Below, piece after piece: positions 8,672-17,599 of a stretch of DNA of 64,000 nt (its first letter is position 1; each line of letters opens with the position of its first letter). The translations under genes and the position numbers were made by a program. The notes under the pieces were generated by a model. The model did no database searches and was not told the origin of the DNA. It saw only the letters and a program-made list of their open reading frames with translations. Where the stretch lies: contig NZ_DATLJA010000020.1 in NCBI RefSeq assembly GCF_035539115.1, positions 22,966 through 86,965 of the forward strand. Reading direction: 5' to 3'. This DNA is from Desulfitobacterium_A sp035539115. GTDB taxonomy: Bacteria > Bacillota > Desulfitobacteriia > Desulfitobacteriales > Desulfitobacteriaceae.

Positions 8672-9685
8672 ATGAAAAGAACTGGGGTTGTTGCTGGGGT
8701 TGTAGCTGTGGTCATAATTATGATGCTTATTGTTTTAGCTCGTTTTTTAATAAGTAAGCCTTCACAGCAAGTTGCCCTCCGAAAGATCGGAATTTTGGTT
8801 GCCAATGATCTACGACTTACGAAAGTAGAAGGCTTAAAGTCGGAGCTCGAACAGTTAGGATATTCCGAAGGTGTGCAGCTTAACTATCAGGTTGAAAATG
8901 CAAAAAATGATCTTAATCGGATGAATGATCTCGGCTATCAGCTTGTGCAAGAAAAGCCGGATGTGCTCGTGGCAGCTGGGGCCGTGGAAGCCCAGACCCT
9001 TAGGGATCTTACGATGAAGAATAAGGTTCAGATCCCCGTTGTTTTCATGGGTACGCTTTCGCCTGTAGATATTGGCTTAGTTCAAGACCTATCCAAACCC
9101 GGGGGGACCTTAACAGGACTCAATAACTTTCATTTTGAATTGACGCCAAAGCGCTTGGAACTTTTGCATCGTCTATTGCCAGAAGTAAAACAGGTGGCTG
9201 TGCTCGGAGATACTCGAGTCCCCGTATTTGCCCAAACTCAAAAGGAACTAAATACGGTTGCCCAAGCTTTTGGGCTATCGGTGCATACGTATACCGTTGC
9301 TAATTCCGGAGAAATACAGCAAGCCTTTGAGAGTATACAAAAGGACGGAACCGAGGCGATAATTTTACTTCCTGGTTTTTTCTTAGAGACGAGTACCCGG
9401 GAAATTGTCAATCTAGCTACTCCCAACAAGATCCCGGTTTTTGGAGTATACCCCCTTGATACCGAAGAAGGCTGTCTTGCATCTTATGGTACGTCTAATC
9501 GGGAACAAGGGGTTCAGTCCGCACATATTGTGAGTAAAATCTTGCGGGGGTATTCTCCCAAAGACATTCCAGTCGAAACACCCGACCGCCTTATCTTCTC
9601 CGTGAACTTAAATCAAGCTCAAAAACTTGGGGTTAATCCTTCTCCTAGTGTTTTGAGTTTTGCGGATCAGGTGATTCAACCATGA
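8672..9685 (+). CDS. membrane-anchored ABC-type substrate-binding protein (TrpX-like), probable sensor component
   Basis: 338 residues of the ABC_sub_bind (TrpX/YtfQ-like periplasmic binding) fold. Residues about 5-29 form one hydrophobic helix with no lipobox Cys, so it is likely tethered by an uncleaved N-terminal anchor. Recognisable segments are KIGILVANDLRLTKVEGLKS, the GTLTGLNNFHFELTPKRLEL block and PVFGVYPLDTEEGCLASYGT. The start is ATG 8672, preceded by GGGAGGTG; an earlier in-frame GTG lies in a terminator loop. There are no ABC permease or ATPase genes nearby. Instead it overlaps a histidine kinase gene by 4 bp, so it probably captures a ligand for signalling rather than import. Confidence 0.8.
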   Translation: MKRTGVVAGVVAVVIIMMLIVLARFLISKPSQQVALRKIGILVANDLRLTKVEGLKSELEQLGYSEGVQLNYQVENAKNDLNRMNDLGYQLVQEKPDVLVAAGAVEAQTLRDLTMKNKVQIPVVFMGTLSPVDIGLVQDLSKPGGTLTGLNNFHFELTPKRLELLHRLLPEVKQVAVLGDTRVPVFAQTQKELNTVAQAFGLSVHTYTVANSGEIQQAFESIQKDGTEAIILLPGFFLETSTREIVNLATPNKIPVFGVYPLDTEEGCLASYGTSNREQGVQSAHIVSKILRGYSPKDIPVETPDRLIFSVNLNQAQKLGVNPSPSVLSFADQVIQP

Positions 9686-11820
9686 CCCAAGAACGCTCTC
9701 CCTGGTGGATGAGAATTAAGGCTCGAGTCCTTTTTTTTGGTATCTTAATGTCGATTCTTCCACTTACAATTTTTGGAATGATAAGCTTTAATGCGTCACG
9801 CGCTTACTTACAAACCAACATCCAAGAGCAAAATTACGAACGGGCTCATGTGCTTTCAGGCCGAATTGATGATTTTATCTCCAATATGGTGGATAGTCTA
9901 ATTCATGTCACCTCAACCAATGCGTATACTTTAGTGGGTCAAGACTCGAGTAAACGAGATGTCGTTTTAGGAACTTTACTCCGTGAAGTTCCGTATTTCG
10001 AGAGCTTAGAAATCTCCGATTCGGACTATCGTGTATTGGGTCAGGTTTCACGTAGGAAAGTTATTCTACCGGAGGAGCATAAAAAAATTAACTATTTTCC
10101 GGTTCGCTTCGAACCTGGTTTTTCATTAAGCGAAGTATTTTTTACGTCTCCGGATAGTCGTCCCCAAGTTTATCTTACTGTGAGCATTCAAGATCCTCAA
10201 ACACGACAAAGCCTTGGATACCTGCAAGCTCGGGCGGATCTTAAAAGCCTTGTCACAAAGTTTACAAATTTGCAGATTGGGCAAGCGGGTTATGTCTACT
10301 TAACAGATGAAAAAGGAAATTTGATTGGACATACGGACTTTAGCCGGGTCCTCGTACAGGAAAATGTCCAAAACAATCTTGCGGTTCAGAATTTTTTAGC
10401 TGGAAATTCTCCTACGCATCAAGGGAGTGAGTACCAAAATCCAGAAGGGGTTCGAGTTATTGGCACGTATGCACCGGTAGGAATCCCAAATTGGGGCGTA
10501 TTTATTGAGCAACCGGTGAGTGAAGCGTATAGCCCGGTTCAACAGTTTTCTATACGGGTATTGGGAATTATTTTATTTGGAATCCTTGTTGTTTCGTTAA
10601 TCAGTGTTTATTTCGGGTTGAAACTTACTCAACCGATTGAACATTTCGAGGAAGGAGTACGCCAAGTCATTTCGACAGAAAATCTCTTGGCTGAAATTCC
10701 GAGGGAAAGCAATGATGAGATTGGAAATTTGGTCATTGCTTTCAATCGATTGTTGCGTCAAATCAATGAAAAAAATGAAAACCTAAAAGAAGAGCGGGAA
10801 CTTCTCAAGACGGTGGTAAACGGAATTGGAGCCGGGATGATATTAGTCGATAATAAAAAGCAAATCCTCTGGTGGAATTCCATTTTTGCTGATTGGTTTG
10901 GTACGGAAGATCTGCGATATGTATCCTGCGAAACTATTCTCAACGGAGAAGGAAGGGACTGTTTATTCCTGGAGAATGGGAAGGTCCTCCCTTTTGATGT
11001 GAATGGAGAACGTCGTTACATTCGTCAAATGTATTATGGGCTCACCCCTGGAAATTCTGAAAATGCCGCCTATCTTCTGCTCCTTGAAGATGTTACTCAG
11101 CAAGTAGAGATGGAGGCACGGGTGATTGAGACAGAAAAGATGGCTACGGTGGGTTTTTTAGCTTCGGGTATAGCCCACGAAATCAATAACCCCTTAGCCA
11201 TTGTTTCTGCGCATAGCGAGGACTTACTTGACCGGATGCAAGAACAGGGTAATCCGCCGGGCAATTCGGAGATCCAAAGGATCTTGAAGATTGTAACTGT
11301 GCAAATCGAACGTTGCAAGCAAATTACGGGGCGGCTCCTTCATTTCGCTCGTCGGGGCAGGGAAGGCAATGACCTAATGGATGCAGGAAACGCGATTCAA
11401 CAAATCGTAGATTTGGTAGCCCATCGTGCGAAGCAGAAAGGGTTAACCTTAAAGAAAGAGATTGAACCGGCTTTATGGTTTTTGGGTAATGAAAATGAAT
11501 GGCAACAAGTTCTGCTTAATATTTTAACCAATGCAATGGATGCCTCAGAGGAAGGGAAGACCATAGAAATCCACGCTTATCAAGAGGGTCAACAGATCAA
11601 AGTAGTAGTTCGAGACTATGGCGAGGGAATTTCCAGCCAAGATTTGTCGAGGGTGTTTGATCCGTTTTTTACAACGAAGCCAGCAGGTCGGGGAACAGGT
11701 TTAGGACTTTTCGTGAGTTATGGAATGATTCAGCGAATGCAGGGACATTTGAACATAGAAAGTGAAAAAGGGAAAGGGACTACTGTGTCCATTATTCTGC
11801 CACACAAGGAAGTGATTTGA
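9682..11820 (+). CDS. membrane sensor histidine kinase, dCache-HAMP-PAS-HisKA-HATPase
   Basis: A 712-residue kinase. A first membrane helix near residues 14-33 is followed by a large extracytoplasmic region resembling a double Cache domain (FTNLQIGQAGYVYLTDEKG in its distal part). A second helix near 293-313, HAMP, and a PAS domain (VVNGIGAGMILVDNKKQILW) come next. The phosphoacceptor is His499 in IAHEINNPLA, and the ATP-binding domain shows the N box (ILTNAMDAS) and G boxes DYGEGIS and GRGTGLGL. The gene starts inside the end of the binding-protein gene (ATGA overlap) and is followed at once by its sigma-54 response regulator. NtrB-like kinases with this HEINNPL motif usually pair with NtrC-type regulators. 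Confidence 0.9.
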   Translation: MTQERSPWWMRIKARVLFFGILMSILPLTIFGMISFNASRAYLQTNIQEQNYERAHVLSGRIDDFISNMVDSLIHVTSTNAYTLVGQDSSKRDVVLGTLLREVPYFESLEISDSDYRVLGQVSRRKVILPEEHKKINYFPVRFEPGFSLSEVFFTSPDSRPQVYLTVSIQDPQTRQSLGYLQARADLKSLVTKFTNLQIGQAGYVYLTDEKGNLIGHTDFSRVLVQENVQNNLAVQNFLAGNSPTHQGSEYQNPEGVRVIGTYAPVGIPNWGVFIEQPVSEAYSPVQQFSIRVLGIILFGILVVSLISVYFGLKLTQPIEHFEEGVRQVISTENLLAEIPRESNDEIGNLVIAFNRLLRQINEKNENLKEERELLKTVVNGIGAGMILVDNKKQILWWNSIFADWFGTEDLRYVSCETILNGEGRDCLFLENGKVLPFDVNGERRYIRQMYYGLTPGNSENAAYLLLLEDVTQQVEMEARVIETEKMATVGFLASGIAHEINNPLAIVSAHSEDLLDRMQEQGNPPGNSEIQRILKIVTVQIERCKQITGRLLHFARRGREGNDLMDAGNAIQQIVDLVAHRAKQKGLTLKKEIEPALWFLGNENEWQQVLLNILTNAMDASEEGKTIEIHAYQEGQQIKVVVRDYGEGISSQDLSRVFDPFFTTKPAGRGTGLGLFVSYGMIQRMQGHLNIESEKGKGTTVSIILPHKEVI

Positions 11821-11823
11821 TCA

Positions 11824-13251
11824 ATGAAGTATCATTATAAGGTTCTAATTCTTGATGATGAAGAAGGTTTCCGAGAGATTATTGTTCAACGACTGAGCCG
11901 TCGTGGATATGAAGTTCTGGAAGCAGGCACGGCTCAGGAAGGAATGGCTTTACTCCAAGAAAGCTTTTTTGATGTTGTTTTGCTCGATCTACGGTTACCC
12001 GATGGGGATGGACTTTTACTTCTCCCTCAAATAAAGCAGCGCCAGCCAGACCTACAAGTGGTAATGCTCACTGGGCACGGAACCGTGGAATCAGCTATTG
12101 AGGCTATGAAAACAGGGGCTTACGATTATCTCATGAAGCCTTGTAATCTGTCTGAGTTGGAAATCACAATCCAGAAGGCTTTAGAACAGCGCAAACTGAT
12201 GATCGAAAATACGGGTTTAAGGCAAGTGGTCAATCGGCAGAATCATGAGCCTCAGATAATCGGTGAAAGTGAATTGCTCCGTTCTTTGAAGGAATTGACC
12301 CGAAAAATGGCACAGGCGGATACTCCAGTTTTGATTCAGGGAGAGAGCGGTACTGGCAAGGAATTATTCGCTCGTGCTTTGCATGTTTGGAGCCCACGAA
12401 GTGCCCGGGCTTATATTCCTTTGAATTCCGGGGCGATTCCGGAAGCGTTAATGGAAAGCGAACTTTTTGGGTATGAAAAAGGAGCTTTTACTGGGGCAAA
12501 CGCAACTAAACTGGGGTTAGTCGAGATGGCTGATCGGGGAACCCTTTTCCTTGATGAAATCGGGGAAATGCCTTTTTCTCTCCAAATTAAGCTCTTGCGT
12601 TTTTTAGAAACTGGAGAATTCCGTAGAGTTGGGGATACTCGATTACGCCGGGTGCAGGTGCGAATTATCACTGCAACGAATCGTGATCTTAAACAGGAAG
12701 CAGAACAAGGACGTTTTCGACAGGATCTCTTTTATCGTTTAAATGGGCTGACCCTGAGCTTGCCTCCATTAAGAGAACGGAAGGATGATATTATTCCGTT
12801 AGCCCAGTATTTTTTAGACTCCAATCGAAAAAGGGAGTTAAGTCAAGGCGTTTTGCTCTCAGAAGAGGGAAAACAGGCCCTCCTCCATTATGATTTCCCG
12901 GGAAATGTTAGAGAGCTGGCCCATTTAATCGAACGGGCGATGATTCTCGCTGAGGGTTTCGAGATTCATCCGGAAGATTTTTGGCCAGAGCAGGTTCTGA
13001 CTCGGAAACGTGATTTAAAGCCATGGAAAGAGAACGGTGATCTAAGAGAAGAGAATATTACAGAGGAGATAAGAATCGGTGAAAAGGAGAAGCAAAGTAT
13101 TCCTACTCCAACCCTTGCTGATGTGGAGCGGGCGTATATTTTACAAATCTTGAGAAAAGTAAATGGAAATCGGACTCAGGCTGCTAGGCTACTTGGAATT
13201 AGTGTCAGAAATCTTTACCGTAAAATTGAAGAATTTGGAGAAGTGAACTGA
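11824..13251 (+). CDS. NtrC-family sigma-54-dependent response regulator
   Basis: A 475-residue activator with three domains. The receiver has the phosphorylation site Asp55 in VVLLDLRLPDGDG. The AAA+ domain has Walker A GESGTGKE, the sigma-54-contacting loop GAFTGA and Walker B LFLDEIGEM. The C-terminal Fis-type helix-turn-helix ends NRTQAARLLGISVRNLYRKI. It starts 3 bp after the kinase gene. The only strong sigma-54 promoter seen in the window (2758-2774) precedes the adjacent molybdoenzyme operon and has paired palindromes upstream, so that operon is its likely target. Confidence 0.92.
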   Translation: MKYHYKVLILDDEEGFREIIVQRLSRRGYEVLEAGTAQEGMALLQESFFDVVLLDLRLPDGDGLLLLPQIKQRQPDLQVVMLTGHGTVESAIEAMKTGAYDYLMKPCNLSELEITIQKALEQRKLMIENTGLRQVVNRQNHEPQIIGESELLRSLKELTRKMAQADTPVLIQGESGTGKELFARALHVWSPRSARAYIPLNSGAIPEALMESELFGYEKGAFTGANATKLGLVEMADRGTLFLDEIGEMPFSLQIKLLRFLETGEFRRVGDTRLRRVQVRIITATNRDLKQEAEQGRFRQDLFYRLNGLTLSLPPLRERKDDIIPLAQYFLDSNRKRELSQGVLLSEEGKQALLHYDFPGNVRELAHLIERAMILAEGFEIHPEDFWPEQVLTRKRDLKPWKENGDLREENITEEIRIGEKEKQSIPTPTLADVERAYILQILRKVNGNRTQAARLLGISVRNLYRKIEEFGEVN

Positions 13252-13307
13252 ACCCCATTTAACAGACATTATTTAAAAGCCTATCATATAATATCTTTAA
13301 TTTAAGC

Positions 13308-13342
13308 AAACTGGCATCGCTTTTCAAGCGGTGTCAGTTTTG
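13308..13342 (+). terminator. intrinsic terminator after the response regulator
   Basis: A 15-bp stem (13308-13322 with 13326-13340, including two G-T pairs) and a 3-nt loop, with T-rich sequence TTTTGTT at its end. It separates the signalling genes from the dcw cluster. In the rest of the 317-bp gap I see only A/T-rich DNA and the MraZ boxes. Confidence 0.75.
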
Positions 13343-13515
13343 TTATAAATTCACGTTCATGATTATAGATACACTTTGATTTAAGAATTCTAAAGAAAAT
13401 CTGCTAGGAGAGGGATCGAGTGTACTCTTGGGACTAGGACTTTCTTCCTAAATCTTAATTTTTTATGAAAAAATAAAACAAGTTTGCAGGAGAATTCCTC
13501 TGAATGGAGAAATAG

Positions 13516-13540
13516 TGGGTTAAAGTGGAGCAAAGTGGGG
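13516..13540 (+). promoter_or_regulatory. MraZ operator, three direct repeats
   Basis: TGGGT, TGGAG and TGGGG start at 13516, 13526 and 13536, each separated by 5 bp. This is the TGGGN-N5 direct-repeat pattern bound by MraZ in several bacteria. The site ends 28 bp before the mraZ start codon, so autoregulation of the dcw cluster by MraZ is expected. Off-register TGGAG (13505) and TGGGG (13557) flank it. Confidence 0.75.
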
Positions 13541-13568
13541 CAAAAAGTTATCATTGTGGGGTGACAGT

Positions 13569-14000
13569 ATGTTCATGGGGGAATACCTCCATACAATTGA
13601 TGGGAAAGGCCGACTGATTGTTCCGGCTAAATTCCGCGAAGCCTTGGGCGAGAAATTTATCGCCACCAAAGGCTTAGATCACTGTCTATTCATTTACCCT
13701 GCTGAGGAGTGGCAAGCCCTTGAACAGAAACTTCATGATTTACCTTTTACCCAGCCTGATGTCAGGGCTTTTGTCCGATTCTTTTTTTCCGGGGCGACCG
13801 AATGTGAAGTGGATAAGCAGGGAAGAATTCTGCTACCCGCGAATCTGCGCGAATATGCCCAATTGGAAAAAGATGTGGTTCTCGTTGGGGTCTCGTCCCG
13901 AGTTGAGATTTGGAGTCAAGCGCTTTGGACAGACTATAGCCAGCAGGCCGAGGATGCTTACACTACTGCGGCAGAGTCCTTGGTTAACCTAGGAATTTAA
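13569..14000 (+). CDS. mraZ: transcriptional regulator MraZ
   Basis: A 143-residue AbrB-like DNA-binding protein, the usual first gene of dcw clusters. Both half-repeats are visible: the N-terminal GEYLHTIDGKGRLIVPAKFR and the second VDKQGRILLPANLREYA. The start is ATG 13569 (MFMGEYLHT), which gives the normal family length and has GGGGTGA upstream; an upstream in-frame TTG would add five unconserved residues. Three TGGGN-like boxes lie just upstream, consistent with self-repression. Confidence 0.95.
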   Translation: MFMGEYLHTIDGKGRLIVPAKFREALGEKFIATKGLDHCLFIYPAEEWQALEQKLHDLPFTQPDVRAFVRFFFSGATECEVDKQGRILLPANLREYAQLEKDVVLVGVSSRVEIWSQALWTDYSQQAEDAYTTAAESLVNLGI

Positions 14001-14017
14001 AGAAGGGGACGAAGGTC

Positions 14018-14950
14018 TTGGAATTTCAACATGTCACCGTTTTACTCAAGGAAACAGTTGAAGGGATTTTTAAGGACCCCTCTGGAGTTTACGTCGATTG
14101 TACGTTGGGCGGAGCAGGGCATACACGCTTATTGTTATCAAAGATGTCAGCAGAAGGAAAAGTGATTGGCTTTGATCAGGATCCGAAAGCGATTGCTAGC
14201 GCCCAGGAAGACTTTCACAATGATAATCGTTTGATTTTAGTCAAGCAAAATTTTGAACAACTGCAGGCGAGTTTAGAATCTCTCCGGCTTTTACCGGTGC
14301 AAGGCATATATTTCGATTTAGGTGTTTCTTCTCCGCAATTGGATGAAGCGGAACGAGGTTTTAGTTATATGCAGGATGCCGAGCTCGATATGAGGATGAA
14401 TCCCCAAAACCCCTGGACAGCTAAACGACTTGTCAATGAATGGAGTGCTGGACAGCTCGCCGAGGCCCTCTGGAAATATGGGGAAGAAAAGTGGTCAAAA
14501 CGAATAGCTGAGTTTATCGTTAAGGCTAGAGATCAGAAGGAAATCATAACCACCAGAGAACTGGTGGAGATTATCAAAAACGCTATTCCGGCCGCTGCCC
14601 GGAGAGAAGGACCTCATCCCGCGAAGCGGACCTTTCAAGCCTTACGAATTGCGGTGAATGATGAGCTTGGGGTTTTGGCAAGAGCACTTGATCAAGTCAT
14701 TGCTTGTTTAGCTCCGGGTGGCCGAGTTGGGGTGATTACCTTTCACTCCCTGGAAGACCGAATTGTCAAAGAAAAAATGAATTCCTGGCGAGGACGTTGT
14801 ACTTGCCCGCCAAATTTTCCGGTTTGTCTGTGTGGGGCTAAACCTGTAGCCAAAGTTATCACACGAAAACCGATTTTACCCTCAGCAGAAGAAATCGAGG
14901 AGAATCCTCGTTCGAGAAGTGCGAAACTCAGAATTGCCGAAAAACTTTAG
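14018..14950 (+). CDS. rsmH: 16S rRNA m4C1402 methyltransferase RsmH
   Basis: A 310-residue SAM-dependent methyltransferase (MraW/RsmH) that N4-methylates C1402 of 16S rRNA. Motif I is VDCTLGGAGHTRLLL near residues 27-41. The family signatures FDLGVSSPQLDEAERGFSY, the MNPQNPWTA region and ITFHSLEDRIVK are present, and the C-terminal CTCPPNFPVCLCG stretch carries the typical Cys group. TTG start with GAAGGGG-like site. It is in its standard position between mraZ and ftsL. Confidence 0.95.
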   Translation: MEFQHVTVLLKETVEGIFKDPSGVYVDCTLGGAGHTRLLLSKMSAEGKVIGFDQDPKAIASAQEDFHNDNRLILVKQNFEQLQASLESLRLLPVQGIYFDLGVSSPQLDEAERGFSYMQDAELDMRMNPQNPWTAKRLVNEWSAGQLAEALWKYGEEKWSKRIAEFIVKARDQKEIITTRELVEIIKNAIPAAARREGPHPAKRTFQALRIAVNDELGVLARALDQVIACLAPGGRVGVITFHSLEDRIVKEKMNSWRGRCTCPPNFPVCLCGAKPVAKVITRKPILPSAEEIEENPRSRSAKLRIAEKL

Positions 14951-14980
14951 CGGTCTAAAGCGAAAGGAGGAAGAATACCT

Positions 14981-15460
14981 TTGGTAGTAGCGCAGGGAAA
15001 ATTGGAATGGCAGCAGCCCTTAGATGAATTACCCCGCCCGAAAAAGCAAGCTATCTCTCGAAAGAGCAAACCCTCTCATTGGAAGAGTGTTCTGGTCTTG
15101 GGTCTGACCGTTTCCGTGGCAGCGGCTCTCGCCGTGGAAACGATTAACCTGACGGTCGTTAAAGGTGCACAAATTCGAGTCGTGGAGAAAGAAATTACCT
15201 CTCTCAAGTCAAACAATGACCTACTCCAGGTTAAAGTAGATAAGTTGCGTTCGGTGAACCGAATTGAGAGTGAGGCCCTCGCGATGGGGATGGAAAAACC
15301 CGCGGGTACAGTATATATGGCTGGAACATTACCTGTCGCCAAGAGCCAAACGGGTACCGTGCCGACTCAAACTGCCTCGCAGCCAGTAACGGAACAACCT
15401 TCAGTCTTGAAGCAAATTTCTCAAAAATTTACAAGCTTTTTTGCTTCTACTCAGCGCTAA
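14981..15460 (+). CDS. ftsL: cell division protein FtsL-like
   Basis: A 159-residue bitopic protein: a basic cytoplasmic tail, one membrane helix near residues 37-58 (LVLGLTVSVAAALAVETI), then a short coiled-coil-prone segment with heptad-like hydrophobics up to about residue 105 and a Ser/Thr/Gln-rich tail. FtsL works in the divisome with FtsQ/DivIB and the septal transpeptidase. Sequence similarity in this family is low; the call rests on topology and position between rsmH and the penicillin-binding protein. TTG start with perfect AAAGGAGG. The alanine-rich helix and low-complexity tail are somewhat long for FtsL. Confidence 0.75.
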   Translation: MVVAQGKLEWQQPLDELPRPKKQAISRKSKPSHWKSVLVLGLTVSVAAALAVETINLTVVKGAQIRVVEKEITSLKSNNDLLQVKVDKLRSVNRIESEALAMGMEKPAGTVYMAGTLPVAKSQTGTVPTQTASQPVTEQPSVLKQISQKFTSFFASTQR

Positions 15461-15480
15461 AAAAGGCGGTTTGAAGTACG

Positions 15481-17553
15481 GTGACGCCCCGAGAAAATAG
15501 GGGGGTGGGGACGGTGAGTCCTTATGTTGTCATGCGTAAACGAATCGCCTTTCTTTTTTTATGCGTTAGCGCTTTCTTGGTTGTGCTTATTATCCGGTTA
15601 GGTTATGTGCAGTTGGCCCAAGGCATGCAGCTCTCACAAAAGGCGGAAGATACGCATTTTCGAGGCGTTCCCGTGGCACCGAAGCGTGGCAATATCGAAG
15701 ATCGAAATGGGAATGTGCTCGCAATGAGTGTGAGCACTGAGACGGTTTATGCTTTACCGGCAGAAGTGAGAGCCTCCGGAAAAGTGGCCGAGATCGCCCA
15801 AAAGCTTTCCAAGCTTCTCCAAATGCCGGTTACGGAGGTTCAGGATCGGATTACGAAACGTTCAGCCTTAGAATATATCAAAAAAAAGGTGACTCCGGAA
15901 GTGACAGCCCAAATCAGAGACATGGATTTACCTGGAATTGGCGTAACCGAAGATAGTCAGCGTTACTATCCCAATGGTACGCTAGCCTCTCATATTATTG
16001 GGTTTGCGGGGATTGACAATCAAGGGCTTGAAGGAATAGAGTTGACAAGGGATGCCCAAATGAAAGGAATGCCGGGGGCCGTTTTATCTGAATTCGCAGC
16101 GAATGGAATCCCTTTACCCGAAGCCCAGCAGATGTATTTAGAGCCTAAACAAGGGAACACGATTCGCTTAACGATCGATAAAAATATTCAAGCCTTTGCG
16201 GAACGAGAACTTCAAAAGCTTATGTCGGGTCAAGGAGCGAATATGAATGGTCAAGTTCCTAAAAGTGCTTCAATTCTGGTGATGGACCCGAACACTGGAG
16301 AAATGTTGGCCTTGGCAACCGCGCCGACCTTCGATCCGAATAAATATCAGGAATTTGATGCCAGTGCGCGACGAAATATTGCGATTCAAAACGGCTATGA
16401 ACCAGGTTCAACCTTCAAAGTTATTACACTGGCGGCGGCCTTGGAAGAGAAGAAAATAAGCCCGACGGAGCACTTTTTCGATCCTGGCTTCTATACGGTA
16501 CTGGGCAAGAATGTACGGTGCTGGAAGGCCGGAGGTCATGGTGATCAGACCTTTATGCAAGTTGCCGAGAACTCGTGTAACCCCGGTTTTATTGAAATGG
16601 GGCAACGCCTGGGTATGGATAAGTTTTATAAATATTTGACTGCTTTTGGTTTTGGCCAAAAGACAGGGATAGAGATGTCCGGTGAAGCGGTCGGGATTTT
16701 GGCCAATAAGAAGAAGGCAACGGCCTTGGATCTTGCGACTATGTCCATTGGGCAAACCAACAATGTTACGGCGATTCAACTGCTGACTGCAGTTTCGGCT
16801 GTTGCGAATGGTGGAGTGTTAATGAAACCACAACTCGTCAAAGAAATTGTGGGGCCGAGTGCTAATGTCGTAGAGCCGTTTGAAAAACAGGAAGTTCGTC
16901 GCGTGATCAGCGAAGACACCTCGAAAATTGAACGTGAACTTCTCGAAGCAGTAGTAACGAATGGGACCGGACGTCGAGCATTCTTGCCCGGTTATCGAGT
17001 TGCCGGAAAAACCGGGACCGCCCAAAAAGTGGTGAATGGAGCGTATATTCAAGGGGATTATGTTGCCTCTTTTGTAAGCTTTGCTCCGGCAAATAACCCT
17101 AAATTAGCTATTCTTGCGGTGATCGACGGGGTGCCTTTTTTTGGAGGTGCCGTGGCTGGGCCACCTGTGCAAGCAGTGATGCTGGATTCTTTGAAGTATT
17201 TAGGGGTCAAACCTGATCTTAATGCTCCCTTGACGCCGAGTAAGCCGATGCCAGGTCTAGAATTTCCGCCAATAAAAAAGGCAGCGACCATTCCTTCCGT
17301 TCTGGGTTTGCCTCTTGGAGAGGCGCAAAAAGTATTGACCCAAGCCGGGTTTAAGGTCATGACAGAGGGACAAGGGCAAAATATATTAGATCAAGTTCCA
17401 ACTGCTGATGCCAAGGTCGAAGCGGGTTCAACTGTGCTTCTCTATTTAGGGAACGAGGCTGGTACTCCTACGATGGGGCAATGGTGGGAAGATCAGGATG
17501 AGGATTTTGAAGCGATTAAGGCGATGCAGGGGCGGACGCCGCTGAAGCCATAA
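15481..17553 (+). CDS. class B penicillin-binding protein with one PASTA domain (SpoVD/PbpB type)
   Basis: A 690-residue peptidoglycan transpeptidase. One membrane helix near residues 20-40 is followed by the dimerisation region (GNIEDRNGNVLA) and a transpeptidase domain with Ser310 in PGSTFK, the SxN motif SCN in AENSCNPGF and KTGTAQK. A single PASTA domain (about residues 599-657, IPSVLGLPLGEAQKVLTQAGF) and an acidic tail end it. One PASTA unit and the dcw position fit SpoVD, which builds spore cortex peptidoglycan; as the only class B enzyme here it could also serve division. Start is GTG 15481 or GTG 15514, the latter behind GGGGGTGGGG. Confidence 0.9.
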   Translation: MTPRENRGVGTVSPYVVMRKRIAFLFLCVSAFLVVLIIRLGYVQLAQGMQLSQKAEDTHFRGVPVAPKRGNIEDRNGNVLAMSVSTETVYALPAEVRASGKVAEIAQKLSKLLQMPVTEVQDRITKRSALEYIKKKVTPEVTAQIRDMDLPGIGVTEDSQRYYPNGTLASHIIGFAGIDNQGLEGIELTRDAQMKGMPGAVLSEFAANGIPLPEAQQMYLEPKQGNTIRLTIDKNIQAFAERELQKLMSGQGANMNGQVPKSASILVMDPNTGEMLALATAPTFDPNKYQEFDASARRNIAIQNGYEPGSTFKVITLAAALEEKKISPTEHFFDPGFYTVLGKNVRCWKAGGHGDQTFMQVAENSCNPGFIEMGQRLGMDKFYKYLTAFGFGQKTGIEMSGEAVGILANKKKATALDLATMSIGQTNNVTAIQLLTAVSAVANGGVLMKPQLVKEIVGPSANVVEPFEKQEVRRVISEDTSKIERELLEAVVTNGTGRRAFLPGYRVAGKTGTAQKVVNGAYIQGDYVASFVSFAPANNPKLAILAVIDGVPFFGGAVAGPPVQAVMLDSLKYLGVKPDLNAPLTPSKPMPGLEFPPIKKAATIPSVLGLPLGEAQKVLTQAGFKVMTEGQGQNILDQVPTADAKVEAGSTVLLYLGNEAGTPTMGQWWEDQDEDFEAIKAMQGRTPLKP

Positions 17554-17599
17554 ATGCGGATAGAAATACCTAAAGAGATGCCTATAGTGATGCTTTCAC

